NCBI GenBank assembly: GCA_964019055.1
Contig: OZ025208.1
Location: forward strand, 8,810,539-8,874,538
DNA from: Anthopleura xanthogrammica
Lineage: Eukaryota > Cnidaria > Anthozoa > Actiniaria > Actiniidae
DNA: 64,000 nucleotides
Direction of reading: 5' to 3'
The notes under the pieces were generated by a model, which saw nothing but the letters and a program-made list of their open reading frames with translations, ran no database searches and was not told the origin of the DNA. Positions within the stretch are counted from its first letter, which is position 1. Each line of letters begins with the position of its first letter. The position numbers were made by a program, and so were the translations under genes. Shown piece after piece: positions 48,885-61,400 of the stretch.

Positions 48885-50585
48885 TCGCCACATCCGGTCA
48901 GCGGTCTTGGTTTACAATTTACAGGGTGATCATGGCTGATGTAAACAAAAGGCTAGTTGTGATATTCTCTTTCTTTTCGAAGATATTCCATGTACCTGGA
49001 TGTTGAAAGAAGCTAGCAAATTGTTCAGTACTACCTTGGTCGGAAAACTTTATCGATAGAAGCCAAGTAAGATCGATTAAAAGTATTGTGTTGAGTAATT
49101 TATCGATAGCTATATAGGTCTTGTGCACGAAACCTGTTGCTGTGTAAAAGCTGTCAAAATTCGTTTAACTGTTGAACAAAATTTCTTTTTGGATCATTTA
49201 TAACCTAGAACTGTAGATAAAGTCATCATTGTTTCAGCTCAAATGCAAATTAGACCGGAAATGAAACGAAAGGAAGTGAAAAGTCCGAGGTTTGCGTATT
49301 TGAGCTCGATGGATAATCTTGGCAAAATTTACCCATAACTGGACTTCAAAAATGTACTTATATCTCGTCATTCGCAAAATTCTGACGATGAAAATTGAAA
49401 ATATACTTAACTAATATATTTATAATACTCTAGCTATGATTATTTGTTCGAAATTGTGCAGATTAAAGGGAATTTTTTGAAACGATTTCAAGGCAATATT
49501 TCTGGTTTGTCGTAACATTGCTTTGATAATTGCAATATATCCAGCATTAGAATAATTTTGCCAAAACTTTTTAATACTTTATTTGAAAGTATGGTAAATG
49601 AATGCATTGTACCCAAAGAATCGATTGATTTTGATGTATGGCAGTGAAGTTACAATTTTTTGAAAACCTCTAATTTTGACTTTTTGAAAATTGGACAAAA
49701 TAGCTCGTAGGGGAAGGACTGTAAAATTCCAAGATGAACATAAAATGAGTTAATAATTAGTCCTGGTTGACAACTAAAGATGTATTTTACTATTTCTTGA
49801 AAAATATTTTGATTAATAACCAAACGAAAGTATTTTTAGCTTCCTTAATGTTCCCCCAAAATTCCCTCTCAAATCAGTGTGACGAGTCACCTTATTAAAA
49901 ATGTCGCTAAAAAAAAAAAAAAAAGTAAATAAGAAAACTAAATCGGTTTTAGTTATCAGTGACCCAATACCTATTACCACACAAAATATTAGGGAAATCC
50001 ATGAGGTTCCGCTGCCAAGCGATTCTCGATGGTTACAGAAAACCACTCTTAAGTGCTGCAATACATATTTTCGAAAGCGCTCGTGCATCTCGAAAATAGT
50101 CTATTGTTTGATAATACATGTGTTCATTCCTTAAATTACCGTGAGCTGAAGTCAAATTCTAAAGAATATATTACAGACTATCGAGGCTGAGGTTGATCGA
50201 CGACAACCGTGAAATGGACTATTCTCTGCATTTTTTTTTTTCCATATTCCTGCGCTATATCAGACTCCTGACTACTGCTATTATCCTCAGCATAGACTAT
50301 CGACGTGAATCAAGATCCAGAACAGTTTCCGGTATCCTAGCCCACGCGTAAAAATACAATCAGCTCACCCAGCTCTGTCTGAGGCAAACATGTTTGTATT
50401 CATAGCGGTTTTCCACGGCAGCCATGTTTAAAGGCATGCAGGAGCAATGCATTTGTTTAGATGAGAAGAGAATTTATTTCCAAAAGGAGGAAATTTCTAT
50501 TGTTTTGCCCTCTAGCATGGCTGCCGTGCAAAATCTCTACCGATGTTTTTAAAAGAAGCTTATCTATTTACCTTGTAATGTTCAT

Positions 50586-50830
50586 GTTGGTTGAAAGTGA
50601 ATTGTTCGTGTGAAGGTTTACCTTGGGCGCTTTTCCTTGTAATATTCCTCGTATTGCTGATGTCCTTAACACGTGAGAAGTTATTTACAGCATGTTTGCA
50701 GTTAAAAACATTAAAAATGGCAACTCTAGAACAGAAATATTACCAACATGTAAGGCCGGAATATACCTTCGCTGACACAGTATACTCACAAAGCCAGACA
50801 GTAAAAGCGTGCTCGACAACAGCTGAAAAT
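50586..50830 (-). promoter_or_regulatory. 5' UTR and proximal promoter of gene B
   Basis: Aligns with the upstream regions of A and C: the same ACCAACATG start context, a GAGGAATATTACAAGGAAAA-type UTR block, and a CATGTAAGG-type motif at about 50738. A plus-strand open frame of 91 codons runs through this block but is not kept in A or C, so it was not called as a gene. Confidence 0.4.
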
Positions 50831-50989
50831 TATGCCGAAGCTGGCCAAAAAATCGCGGGCCCCCTTTCGCTTATAAACTATCTTTCGCAAATTTTAAGTC
50901 CAAATCATCATGATGCTTTAAAGGGTCTCAAAACTACGAGTCGTTTGATGTGGCAGATTTACGCCGAGCTCTCTACTGACAATAAATAG

Positions 50990-51007
50990 GTCTGGGGTTT
51001 ATTTGTC

Positions 51008-51083
<76 letters not shown>

Positions 51084-52052
51084 TATTGATAATAATAATA
51101 ATAATAATAATAATAGTAATAGTAATAGTAATAGTAAGAAGGAATAATAATAATAACCACTATTTATTGAAACCATATATAATAATAATAATAATAAAAA
51201 TCTCAATGCTTTTACAAAATATTAGAAACATGGTACTTAATACTGAATACTGAAAAACTAATGCTTAATCCTAATACTAATACTTAAAACTGAAACTTAT
51301 TACTAATATATATTTTATATAGAATTAAAAAAGGAAAAAATTGTATAAAAAGAAAAATTTATATCACTATTTATATTAGAGACGTAAAAGAACCAACAAC
51401 AACAACAACAACAACAACAATAATTTATTTGCGCTCAGGTATGAAAGAATTACATGGAAAGGATAATTAAAAATTGCAAAAGAGGAGCACAGCTACCCAA
51501 AATAGCTAAGAAGCTAAACGAGTTAGGCAGCTAAGAGGTCAGAAATTGCAGAAAACAATGTTTACAAAAATGTATGGAGGATGCAAATTGATACACGAAG
51601 AACGAAGAAATATAATGAAAAGAAAAGAAAAAAACAAAAAGAAAAAATTTTACGAATGAGCATTAAACAAGGAGATACATCAATATACCAGATTAATATT
51701 CGTCGAGAAAAGAATTGATTAGATGTTTTTTGAAGCCACCACGCCTACTAGATTTTGATTTTGAGGATGTAAAGAAACCCTGGCAGTGCCCACACCCAGT
51801 GCCTGGCCTTTGCTAATGATTTCTTAATCGGTTGATTGTGGGATGGGTATGGGAGTTTTAAGGGGTTGGGAATTGGTGCAATGTACCTCGAAGGGGGCCT
51901 CGTGTCCTATTGTACAGCATCAGCCTGCGGACAAATCTCAAAATAAAAAAAATAAAAAATAAACCTATATTTGCCTATCTACTTTCTTACTTCCCTATAA
52001 ATGAGTGCTAGTACACATCCAAACTCTTCAAGCGCTCTGCTGGGGGAAAATC
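50990..52052. other. Intergenic region between genes B and C
   Basis: Starts with a long (AAT) microsatellite (51010-51195), followed by AT-rich sequence and a CAA run at 51397. No gene recognised. Possible poly(A) signals for gene C on the minus strand were not resolved. Confidence 0.5.
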
Positions 52053-55000
52053 CTATTCCAATTCGATTGCAGGCATCTCAAGCTGCATGTAGTTTGTAAA
52101 AGACAACGGAATACCAGGATGGACACCTTGTTTACGATAGCGCACAAGGCTAGGGTTGCGCATGAGCAGAACGGCAAGAAACCAACGGTTCAAAGCCCTA
52201 GTCGACAGACGAGGCCTGCTAGTGACTGTTGTTGGACCTGAAGGCAAAATCGAGGAATGTAATAAAAGAAAAATTTTAAGCATAGCATTTTTTCTATCGA
52301 TTTCCTAGAAGGGCTGCAAAAAAAAAAATAAAAAAAATAGACAATTGTACCAACCAACCCGCAAGCTAATTTTCATTATTTTCATTTTCAGTCGCAAAAA
52401 ATAGCCCAAAATACCTGTATCTTTCCTGCGAACTCCTTCAAGTAGCAACTGACAGAAGCAGAGCATAACAGGGTGTTTGAAAGCCACAAGTACACTGAGG
52501 AATCCAATGTAGGCCATGTATGCTAGGAAAAACATAAAACTATTAAACACAGGAATAAAAGTCTGTTGCTGTGTGTGCAATGACATGTTATTCCCGTAAG
52601 AAGTAGTAATGGTATTCCCACCCTGGATTCTGCGTACAATCCATCAGGTTATACTTAAGGGTATTCTCGATTAAGAGAATTAATTACCGGTTAAGAGCAA
52701 TTGGCTCCTGGGTCTGTGGTGGTGTGCGGTTGATGGAGCGCGCTCTGCAGTCTCTTTAGACGTCCTGTCGAACAACCAAGGGACTGATTGTGATCTGAAT
52801 CTTTTTATTCGAAACGATCTGGTATGGTTATGCAACACATCACTGCTGGCTTGGGTTTGCGCAATTTATATTAGGTCACGCAATTTTGGATTAAAGGCTA
52901 TTTTATTTATCTATGAATGGAGCCGTGTATGATACAACGATTGTGCGTACCTCTGTCAAATCTCCGATATCCCTTCATCATAGTGGTACGATCAACTCGT
53001 GCCAGGAATACCAACCCGATCGCAGCCCCTTTCACAATACGAAATAAGCCCGACCATAAGCCGACCAGGATGTTGAAGAAGAAGAAGAAATACGACATGA
53101 TGCCGAACAGACGCCTGAAACACGCAAGCAAATAATGCATTGGTGCTTTTCTCCCAAAGATGATTAAAAGGACCGAAAATCAACATAACTGCATGAAATT
53201 GAGTAAAGTAATAGAAAGAAATGGAAGAGGAACGAAGTCGCCATCGCCATCGCCATCGCCCTTTCTCTTTACCATTACCATTACCATTACCATTACCATT
53301 ACCATTACCATTACCATTACCATTACCATTACCATTACCATTACCATTACCATTACCATTACCATTACCATTACCATTACCATTACCATTACCATTACCA
53401 TTACCATTACCATTACCATTACCATTACCATTACCATTACCATTACCATTACCATTACCATTACCATTACCATTACCATTACCATTACCATTACCATTAC
53501 CATTACCATTACCATTACCATTACCATTACCATTACCATTACCATTACCATTACCATTACCATTACCATTACCATTACCATTACCATTACCATTACCATT
53601 ACCATTACCATTACCATTACCATTACCATTACCATTACCATTACCATTACCATTACCATTACCATTACCATTACCATTACCATTACCATTACCATTACCA
53701 TTACCATTACCATTAATACCACTATACTATGACAACTATGAATAAGAGAAACAAATTAAAATAAATTTACCTATTGTCGATAGTGATCGAGACATCTGGG
53801 TAGGTGTGGTCCCTGAATACGAAAAGCGATAGAAGAATCATCGATATGCGAGTGACGATGTAGGGCCTGCGAGAGAAATAGTAGTAGATTATTATTAGAA
53901 ATTAAATAACATCGAAAACCCACACTGGCGGTACAAACTGGGTGCACCACTTGTTATAGTACTTGAAAAGTACATGAACATAATATGCTGCAAACACGAA
54001 GTAGGAACACAAAAAAATGTATATTGTTATTGGTGTACCTCAATTACAACAACCGCCCATAGGAAATAATTGTGTTATCTACTTTGTCTGCCACTGCCAC
54101 TGCCACTGCCACTGCCACTGCCACTGCCACTGCCACTGCCACTGCCACTGCCACTGCCACTGCCACTGCCACTGCCACTGCCACTGCCACTGCCACTGCC
54201 ACTGCCACTGCCACTGCCACTGCCACTGCCACTGCCACTGCCACTGCCACTGCCACTGCCACTGCCACTGCCACTGCCACTGCCACTAAACTCAAGGTCA
54301 TTAACCCTAGAATCCATCCAACATACTCACTGAAGCAACCAAAAATCCAAGCAACCAGTTAGATAGACCAGCCGCACAAAACAATTATAATATTGATTTT
54401 ACTTATAACATTTTTTTACTTACAACGTCCAGGGAATGAACTCTCTAATAATCATCAAGATCTCATCGGTGGTCAAAGACTTGGATAGCAGATAAAATAT
54501 GTATATCGGGAAAGGAAGGAAAAATAAAGAAAGCACGTTGACAAGAAGACCTAGTAGAAATGAAAACAGAATAATGTTCAGTATATGTTATAAAATAGCT
54601 ACGATATAACGCGCTCTCTGATTGGTGGCTAATATGAAAAAAATGTTTATTAGCTTCATACAATTATAATTGACCACTTTAAAAACTATTTGAGCCTTCA
54701 TCTGGTACTGGTATTTCAATTTTTTTGTTTTTGTTTTGTTAGGCCACGCGGCGGTCATATTGGTTGAAACAATAGCATAATACAAGACATCAAAAATAAC
54801 TTACCTACAGCGGTATATGCAATCTGGTACCCACAGAAACGGAGACTTTTACCCTACGTCAAAAAAACAACAACAATTCATTAGACCCTTTCACCCCCTA
54901 ACCTGAGGGTGAAAATAATAAAAACAATCCTAACAATGATCTGCTCGCTTCCCTGAGCTGTTAGAAAACGACTAGTAGTACAACTAATTGCGAGCTTCAA

Positions 55001-58000
55001 GCAAAATTTTAATTGCATGTGAAATGGGGAACCATACTAAAAAAGCCTTTTTGTCTCGAAAAATGAAAAATAATAGGTAATATGAACTTTGCATTTCAAT
55101 TAGTCTTTGTTCTTTAGTGTTTATCATCTCATATTGACATGAGTGAGAAACGCACTGCGCATTCTCGGCGCATTTACGCATTTACCGGCGTTTATTAAAT
55201 CTCTAAAGTTAAGGCCGTTCGTGGAAATTTAGTGCTTATTTTTTCCTGACACATTACTTTAGTTGCTTTCTTTCCCTGGTCAAATAATACATAAGAAATT
55301 CGCATAACAGAAGACATGTAAATCTGCCGAACTTCCGAGCATGCGCAGTGCGTTTTTCACTCGGGTCTCTCATATTACTTATATGATTCAAATGTCAAAG
55401 TGTTCTCATCAGTGCAGACAAATCAGAGGTTACAATACTTTTTTTTTTTTCTTTGCAAGGATATTTGGAAATGATAACACCATGATATCAGTATTTCAGT
55501 TCACAAAGGGTATTCCTCTTCGAATATAAGGTAAATCCTCAGCAAATATTCACCGTCGTCGGTTTCGACTTTGCACTCTCCTCTTTCCACTGAATCAAAT
55601 GTTTTGCTAAGGAATAAGGAATTCGTTTGCAGATAGTCGCATCTCTTGGATATGTTTTATTTCTTGATAGGAACACATGCACGCTAGGTTAAAACCTAGT
55701 CCAATAATTACTTATATTATTAATATATTATTAAGGATATTACAATCTTACCACGAGCATTTTTGGGCAAATATTTTCATCTGGTAGCAGCCCCTTTCTT
55801 GTCCTATATGCTTTAAGAACATCATTTCTGTTGCATGATCAGAAAAACAAAATGTTTCTGTTCGAAGATTTACCACTGTTTTATTTAATGGTTACGCGTT
55901 TATCGAGAAAAAAGACGCGACAGATTAATCGAAAGGTGACTACCGTCAATCGTTAGAGTACGGTAGCGATAGAACCTTTCCCAAAATGGCGGCCAAAAGT
56001 TTAAACTAGTTAATACATAAAAAAAACCTATGTACCAGCCCTAGAAAGAGTACCCATAATGTATGACAGAGGGGGGGGGGGGGGGGGGGGGCATGTGAAG
56101 TTTTTAAACGACAAAACAATTTTTTTGTTCCCCCCTCGCAGTCTCTCCAAAAAAGTTACATTCCGAAGTCGAGGCTAAAAAATTATCCTCTCCCCCAACA
56201 TACCCCCCTCGATTCTGATAAAAATATTCACCCCCCCCCCCCATGTTAATGACAAAAAAAATTAAGATCCCCCTCTATTTCACCTGCCCCGTTTGCACTC
56301 AATTTAATTTGAACTGATTCGAGTTTGCGACCATCATTTTAACAAAGGGTCTATTCATATTTGCGTAGAAAGACAAAAAAGAAAAGGAAAAAAATAGTTA
56401 AAACAACAAAACCAAAACGACAAGAACAAGAATAGTGAAAAAAGAAAAAAAGAAAATGAAATTAAGAAGAAAAATGCACGTATTTTGTGCAGGGTCAACA
56501 TCAAACGTAATGATTAAAGCTGTATAATAATAGATTACAAAATGATTCTGTCACCTGTGACTTCTCAGGAAAAAACACAGTTGCATTATTGCAAATAGGC
56601 ATGCTAATACCACGCATGCGTAAATGTAGTCTGCAGATGAAAGAAGGTAAACAGATATATCAGTGGAAAGAATGCATGAAAACATGTGCATCTTCTTGCT
56701 GAGACCTTTGCCTCTGACTGTGACGTCAGGGGAGTCTTTTATGTATATTTGTTGTTGCTTGTAATTCGAAATAATGGGTACTATGTAAAAACTTATTCGC
56801 AATAAGTTGTATAGGAGTTATAGGTAAACCAGCGATACATTCCAAACTCAATTTATCTGTAGCAGTTTTAACTTAAAACTTTTGTATATTGAATTATGAC
56901 TCCCCTGAGAATATTGTCAGATGTGTCATAGGCACTTTAGGGTAGGAAGGTGGGTAAGTAGGTAGGATTGGGAGGTAGGCAAGGTAGCTAGATAGTTAGG
57001 GAGGAGTGTAGGTAGGTAGTGGGTAGATACTTATTTAATTAGGTAGGAAGGCAGGTAGATACATGGGTGGGTGGTAGTGGGTGTTAATTCGCTGCTGCTC
57101 CACACAGGCTAGCTAGGGCTCTAATATAATATTATTCTAAACTACGATCACCCTTGGAATTGAATTTATTCAAGCTACATAGCCAAGTCTATGGATGTTG
57201 TTACCTTGTAATTGTATTAGTAATTGCAAAGTCTCTGAAAAGAAAAGAAAACAACTTAAGCAGCAATAGTCCCTTTCACAGTTCCCTGCGCCAGCTTGAA
57301 AGGTAGCCGTGCCTTTGCATCGATAAAGACCTTTTTAACACCTTGAAAAATTATTCACATGTCTCTATCATTGCAATCTCACCGTTCGTCTCGCTTCGAT
57401 GCAAATACATGGCTACCTTTCAAGATGGCGCAGAGAACTGTGAAAGGGACTATTGCAAATAAAAGTGAATAGAAAAGGTATCTTCTTATTATCAACAACA
57501 ACGATTAGCAAGCAATGATTATTAGTATTATTTATTATTACATCTGTCTTACCTTTCTCGGAATCAGTCTTTCCCTCTAACTGGTCTTGAATATAAGTTT
57601 CAAATGCTGAGAATAGCATAAGCAGCAGAGCTGTGAGCTACAAAAGCAAGTAGATAAATACCAAAAGGTTGTGCAATACCTTTTAAGAAGTTAATTGTTG
57701 GTAGGGAGAACCTACATAGCACTCAGCTGATGTAATGAATTTATAAAATTTATTGCATAGACCCTTTGCAGCACGTGGGAATGCAGCTCAATTTGGAAGA
57801 CAATACAATAGGTTCCAATTCTAAGGAGATTGAAATTCTTTTGTTTTGCATTTCAAATTGAGCTGCTCTGACGTCACGTGCAAGGGGTTTATTCTATTGT
57901 CGTTCTATCTATGGTATTAAGTGTGATGCATTGTATTTTTTTTATCAATACATGACATCAACAGTTTGTTACGTAGGCTCTCCAATAGACATTTCTCGAA

Positions 58001-58414
58001 TTCGCTTGGATAATTACAAAAACAATGGTTCCAAGTCGAAACTCAACTTGAGGTCTGTTGTTTGTAGGGTTATCCTGTTGTTAATGAAGGGACTGGTCTT
58101 TTGGGTTTTCTTTCCCATGGAATCGCAAGTTTTCAATATATTTTTATTTTCTGGCTGACAGGACGTGGTTGTCAGTGTTTAACCACCATTTGGAGCAGAT
58201 AACTGATTGAAACCCGGAAATACTTTGCTATCGATCAATATACAGCATAAAGATTTCATGAATAAGAATTGAAAGTTACATTTCTCATAGTTAAGATTAA
58301 GTTGAATCATACAGACCTGGTAAACAAATATACAGGACACAACGAAAGATGATAGGAACTGGGTGGAGAATTTGAAGTCTGAAAATAAAACAATCAATCA
58401 ATCAATAAATCAGT

Positions 58415-58452
<38 letters not shown>

Positions 58453-61400
58453 ACAAGAAACTGTAATCCCACCTGGGCGTGTGACGTATATCCGGTTCTT
58501 CAGTGTAGTGTACCAAGTGTCATTTTGGTTAGGTGCTCTATAACAGATAAATACATGACGAAGTCAGTTGTGACCATGCTTTCTTGTGTACGATCAATAA
58601 GGTGGATGAATCGTCGTTCCATCGTTGTCATAGGTTTTGGTAATGCATGCAACAAATCTGAAATTTCGTGGAACCTACTTGCAGAATTTTGCACTATCGA
58701 TGCTACTTAGTGAAATCAGTGTTGTTCGTATCACCAAAGCGAAACCCTTGACTAAATTGCATCTCTCAGGACATACCTTTCTCCTGCGTTGTGTAGTTGA
58801 TTAGAAAACAGAAGGTTAACATGAGCTCTCTCTGTTTCACCTGCCAGGTTAATGGCTGTCTTCTCTTCTTTCTAAAAGTGTTAGAATCGTATGTTAAACA
58901 GATATTTGAAAAAGCAGAACATGGTTCAAAATAGACCTAAACTCCAAACTTTCAGCTGATGAAGGCTTCAGTTCCGAAACCGACATTTCCTATGTTCTAG
59001 GACATTTTTAGTCAGAGACAACTATATTTTATTTGGTTTAGACCTAACACACCTCTTTGGCATTTTAGACCACTGCGTATGATTTGCGAGTGTCGCCCCA
59101 TGTAAGGGAATCCGGAATGATGCGGGATTCCGGATACCAAGGGCTGGATTCCAGATTCCATGGGGCCGGATTCCGGGTTCCAATTTAACCTGGATCCCGG
59201 ATTCCAAGGGCTAGATTCCCACCCTCCCTCCCTTATAGTTCCGTGCAAATAAGGTAGCCTTGTGCTCCCTCTACTGCGGACTCGCATTTTCCCCATAACT
59301 CACTATTTACGCAGTTGTGGAGCATTATTGCACCTCGAATAGATTATTACTCAAACAAAGCATCTTAATGACACGTGGTCTGGCCGGGAACTGGAAAAAA
59401 ATATGCTTATGCTGAAAGGACATATTAAGACTAAGATTCTTAAAGAAGAATAAAATAGATGAGTAACAGCTAGAAAGATATTAGGCTTACTTGGAGCATG
59501 TATCGAAGACTTGGAAGCCCCTGAAGATAAAGTTTCTTGATTTCCTTAAACAACAGCATGGAGTAGCTTCCAACGAGGATTAATGTGCAGACAACCACAG
59601 GTATATTGACTAAGATATCTATGTACAACAGGTACTCGAGATTCTGTAGAATATATTTTTAACATTTTAAACGCTTATTGGATATTTTTCATTATACTAT
59701 TACTGTATAGAACTTATTCTGTCCACCCCAATTAGTGCCATTAGATATCATTATTCCTGTAACACTGCAATGTTCAATCTTTTTCTTGTAGTTATATTTC
59801 TGAAGCACGTACCATTTTTTCCAATCTCTTTTCTTGGTGTTCGTCGACTAGAGTGCAGCCAAAGTACACAAATAGATCTACAACAAATCTTGAAAAACAA
59901 AAGAGAAAAATAAATCAGTTAAATAAGATGATCTCTAAGGAACTTAGAACTCAGGAATAGGACGCTTATCCAGTGCATGGTGCTTAGGCCTAGTTTGGCC
60001 GTGTGAGGATTAGCTCTGAATCTGGCCTGACATGTCAAATCAAAACGCATCCTACCGTGCCATCTTTCTTCAATTATCTTTTTTTTTCCAGAAAGGGTAT
60101 TGGAATAAAATTCGAAATGGAGAAATGCTTTTTCATTTTGTTTTGTTGTCAGTTTGTCTGTTTTTTTATTTATTTATTTTTATTAAATTTCCACTGAGTA
60201 AACTGAAAAACAACAATACAAAACAATTGAAAATTAACAAGAAAATAAGAAATAAGAATAATAACCAAAAAAACTCAGCGAGGGACAATCACAACAGAGC
60301 AAGCTCCAACTAAGTGAAAGCGGCATAGATAAACGAAGGCCGACACAAATTCTTGCGTCAACCTGACCCTTGGCTTTTCTTACAGTTTTTAGAGCATACC
60401 TGGTGCATGACAAAGAAAAGTTGACATTTTCGTGGAGCTTCCTCGGCAACAAGTTTTGCTTTGACAAGGATAATGTATGCACAGTGCAATTCTTGGTGGA
60501 TCCTTGCAGCGTAGTTTCACGCAAGTTTCAGTTGACACATTTGTTAACAGTGTCTGACAAATCACTCACCTTATAAACGCGTAAGTCAGCCCCAATGTGT
60601 AGCCAATAATCTTGTACTCAGCATTAAGGCAAGCGAGGTACGGATAGTTGATGATGCCATATAACAGGGTCATAACGATTCCTTGAAAAGCTAAAAACGA
60701 CACTGAATTAAAAGATGCAAACAAACAAAGGAAGAAAAATGGCTGCCAATGACTCTTGTCAGACAAATATTGTTGGTTCACACTAGAGGTGGGTCAGAAG
60801 GTTTCTTTTCGATTCCTTCCGATCGAAGGATTCTTAGTTGCCAGTGAATCGGAACACAACTGAGAACGATCAAAATATTATTAAAACTAAATATTATATA
60901 CCTTTTGGCCAAGCGGATTGTTGCAGGCCTTTTGATGCAGCGGATTCTCCGAAAAAGAACATACTAAAGGAGGAAGCGGCAGTTGCGCCAAAAGCAAATG
61001 GTATGATGAACCTGTTCCTTTCATCGCCTAGAAAATCTACAGGGCTGTAGAACACAAAAAATAGTATGACAAAGGACGCAATGAGATAAACCCAAGTTTT
61101 GTGCAAAAGATGAAAGAGTAAAGATGTCAACCATTTCTTCTCTCATTCCACTGAACTAAGTAAATGACAAATTTTATGACATTCGGCAACAACTAACTTT
61201 CGATATTTTGGTTGAGTGATCACGCACAAAGCAATTCAAGACGAGGCTCCGGGGAAACAAAAGAATATATTAGGATTACTCCATTGTTTCCGCGAAAGCC
61301 TCTTCTTGAATTGCTTTGTGCTTGATCACTCAACCAGAATATCAAAAGTGAGCTATTGCTACTGTATTTATCATAAGTATTTCATGAATTTCATTCGTAC

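Larger units (their letters stand above)
45395..50222. repeat. 4.8-kb inverted repeat, arms about 1.3 kb
   Basis: Left arm 45395-47412 (interrupted by a 0.76-kb insertion) and right arm 48885-50222 are inverted, highly similar copies around a 1.47-kb spacer. For example, a 69-codon frame at 47168-47377 recurs on the other strand at 48919-49128 with one residue changed. Outer ends are AATAGACCATGTCACGG and AATAGTCCATTTCACGG. The spacer contains C-runs, a MITE (48355) and a hairpin (48100-48265). No transposase was recognised. Confidence 0.75.

Noticed and set aside
50717..50989. 91-codon plus-strand frame (MATLEQKYYQHVRPE…)
   Set aside because: It overlaps the upstream block shared by the three STRA6-like genes, and the frame is not kept in the A and C copies. 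No known family recognised.
53160..53745. Long repetitive frames over the TTACCA array (and others over hexamers at 668, 8633, 18850, 24047, 26702, 30581, 54087)
   Set aside because: A six-base repeat leaves all frames open; these are not genes.
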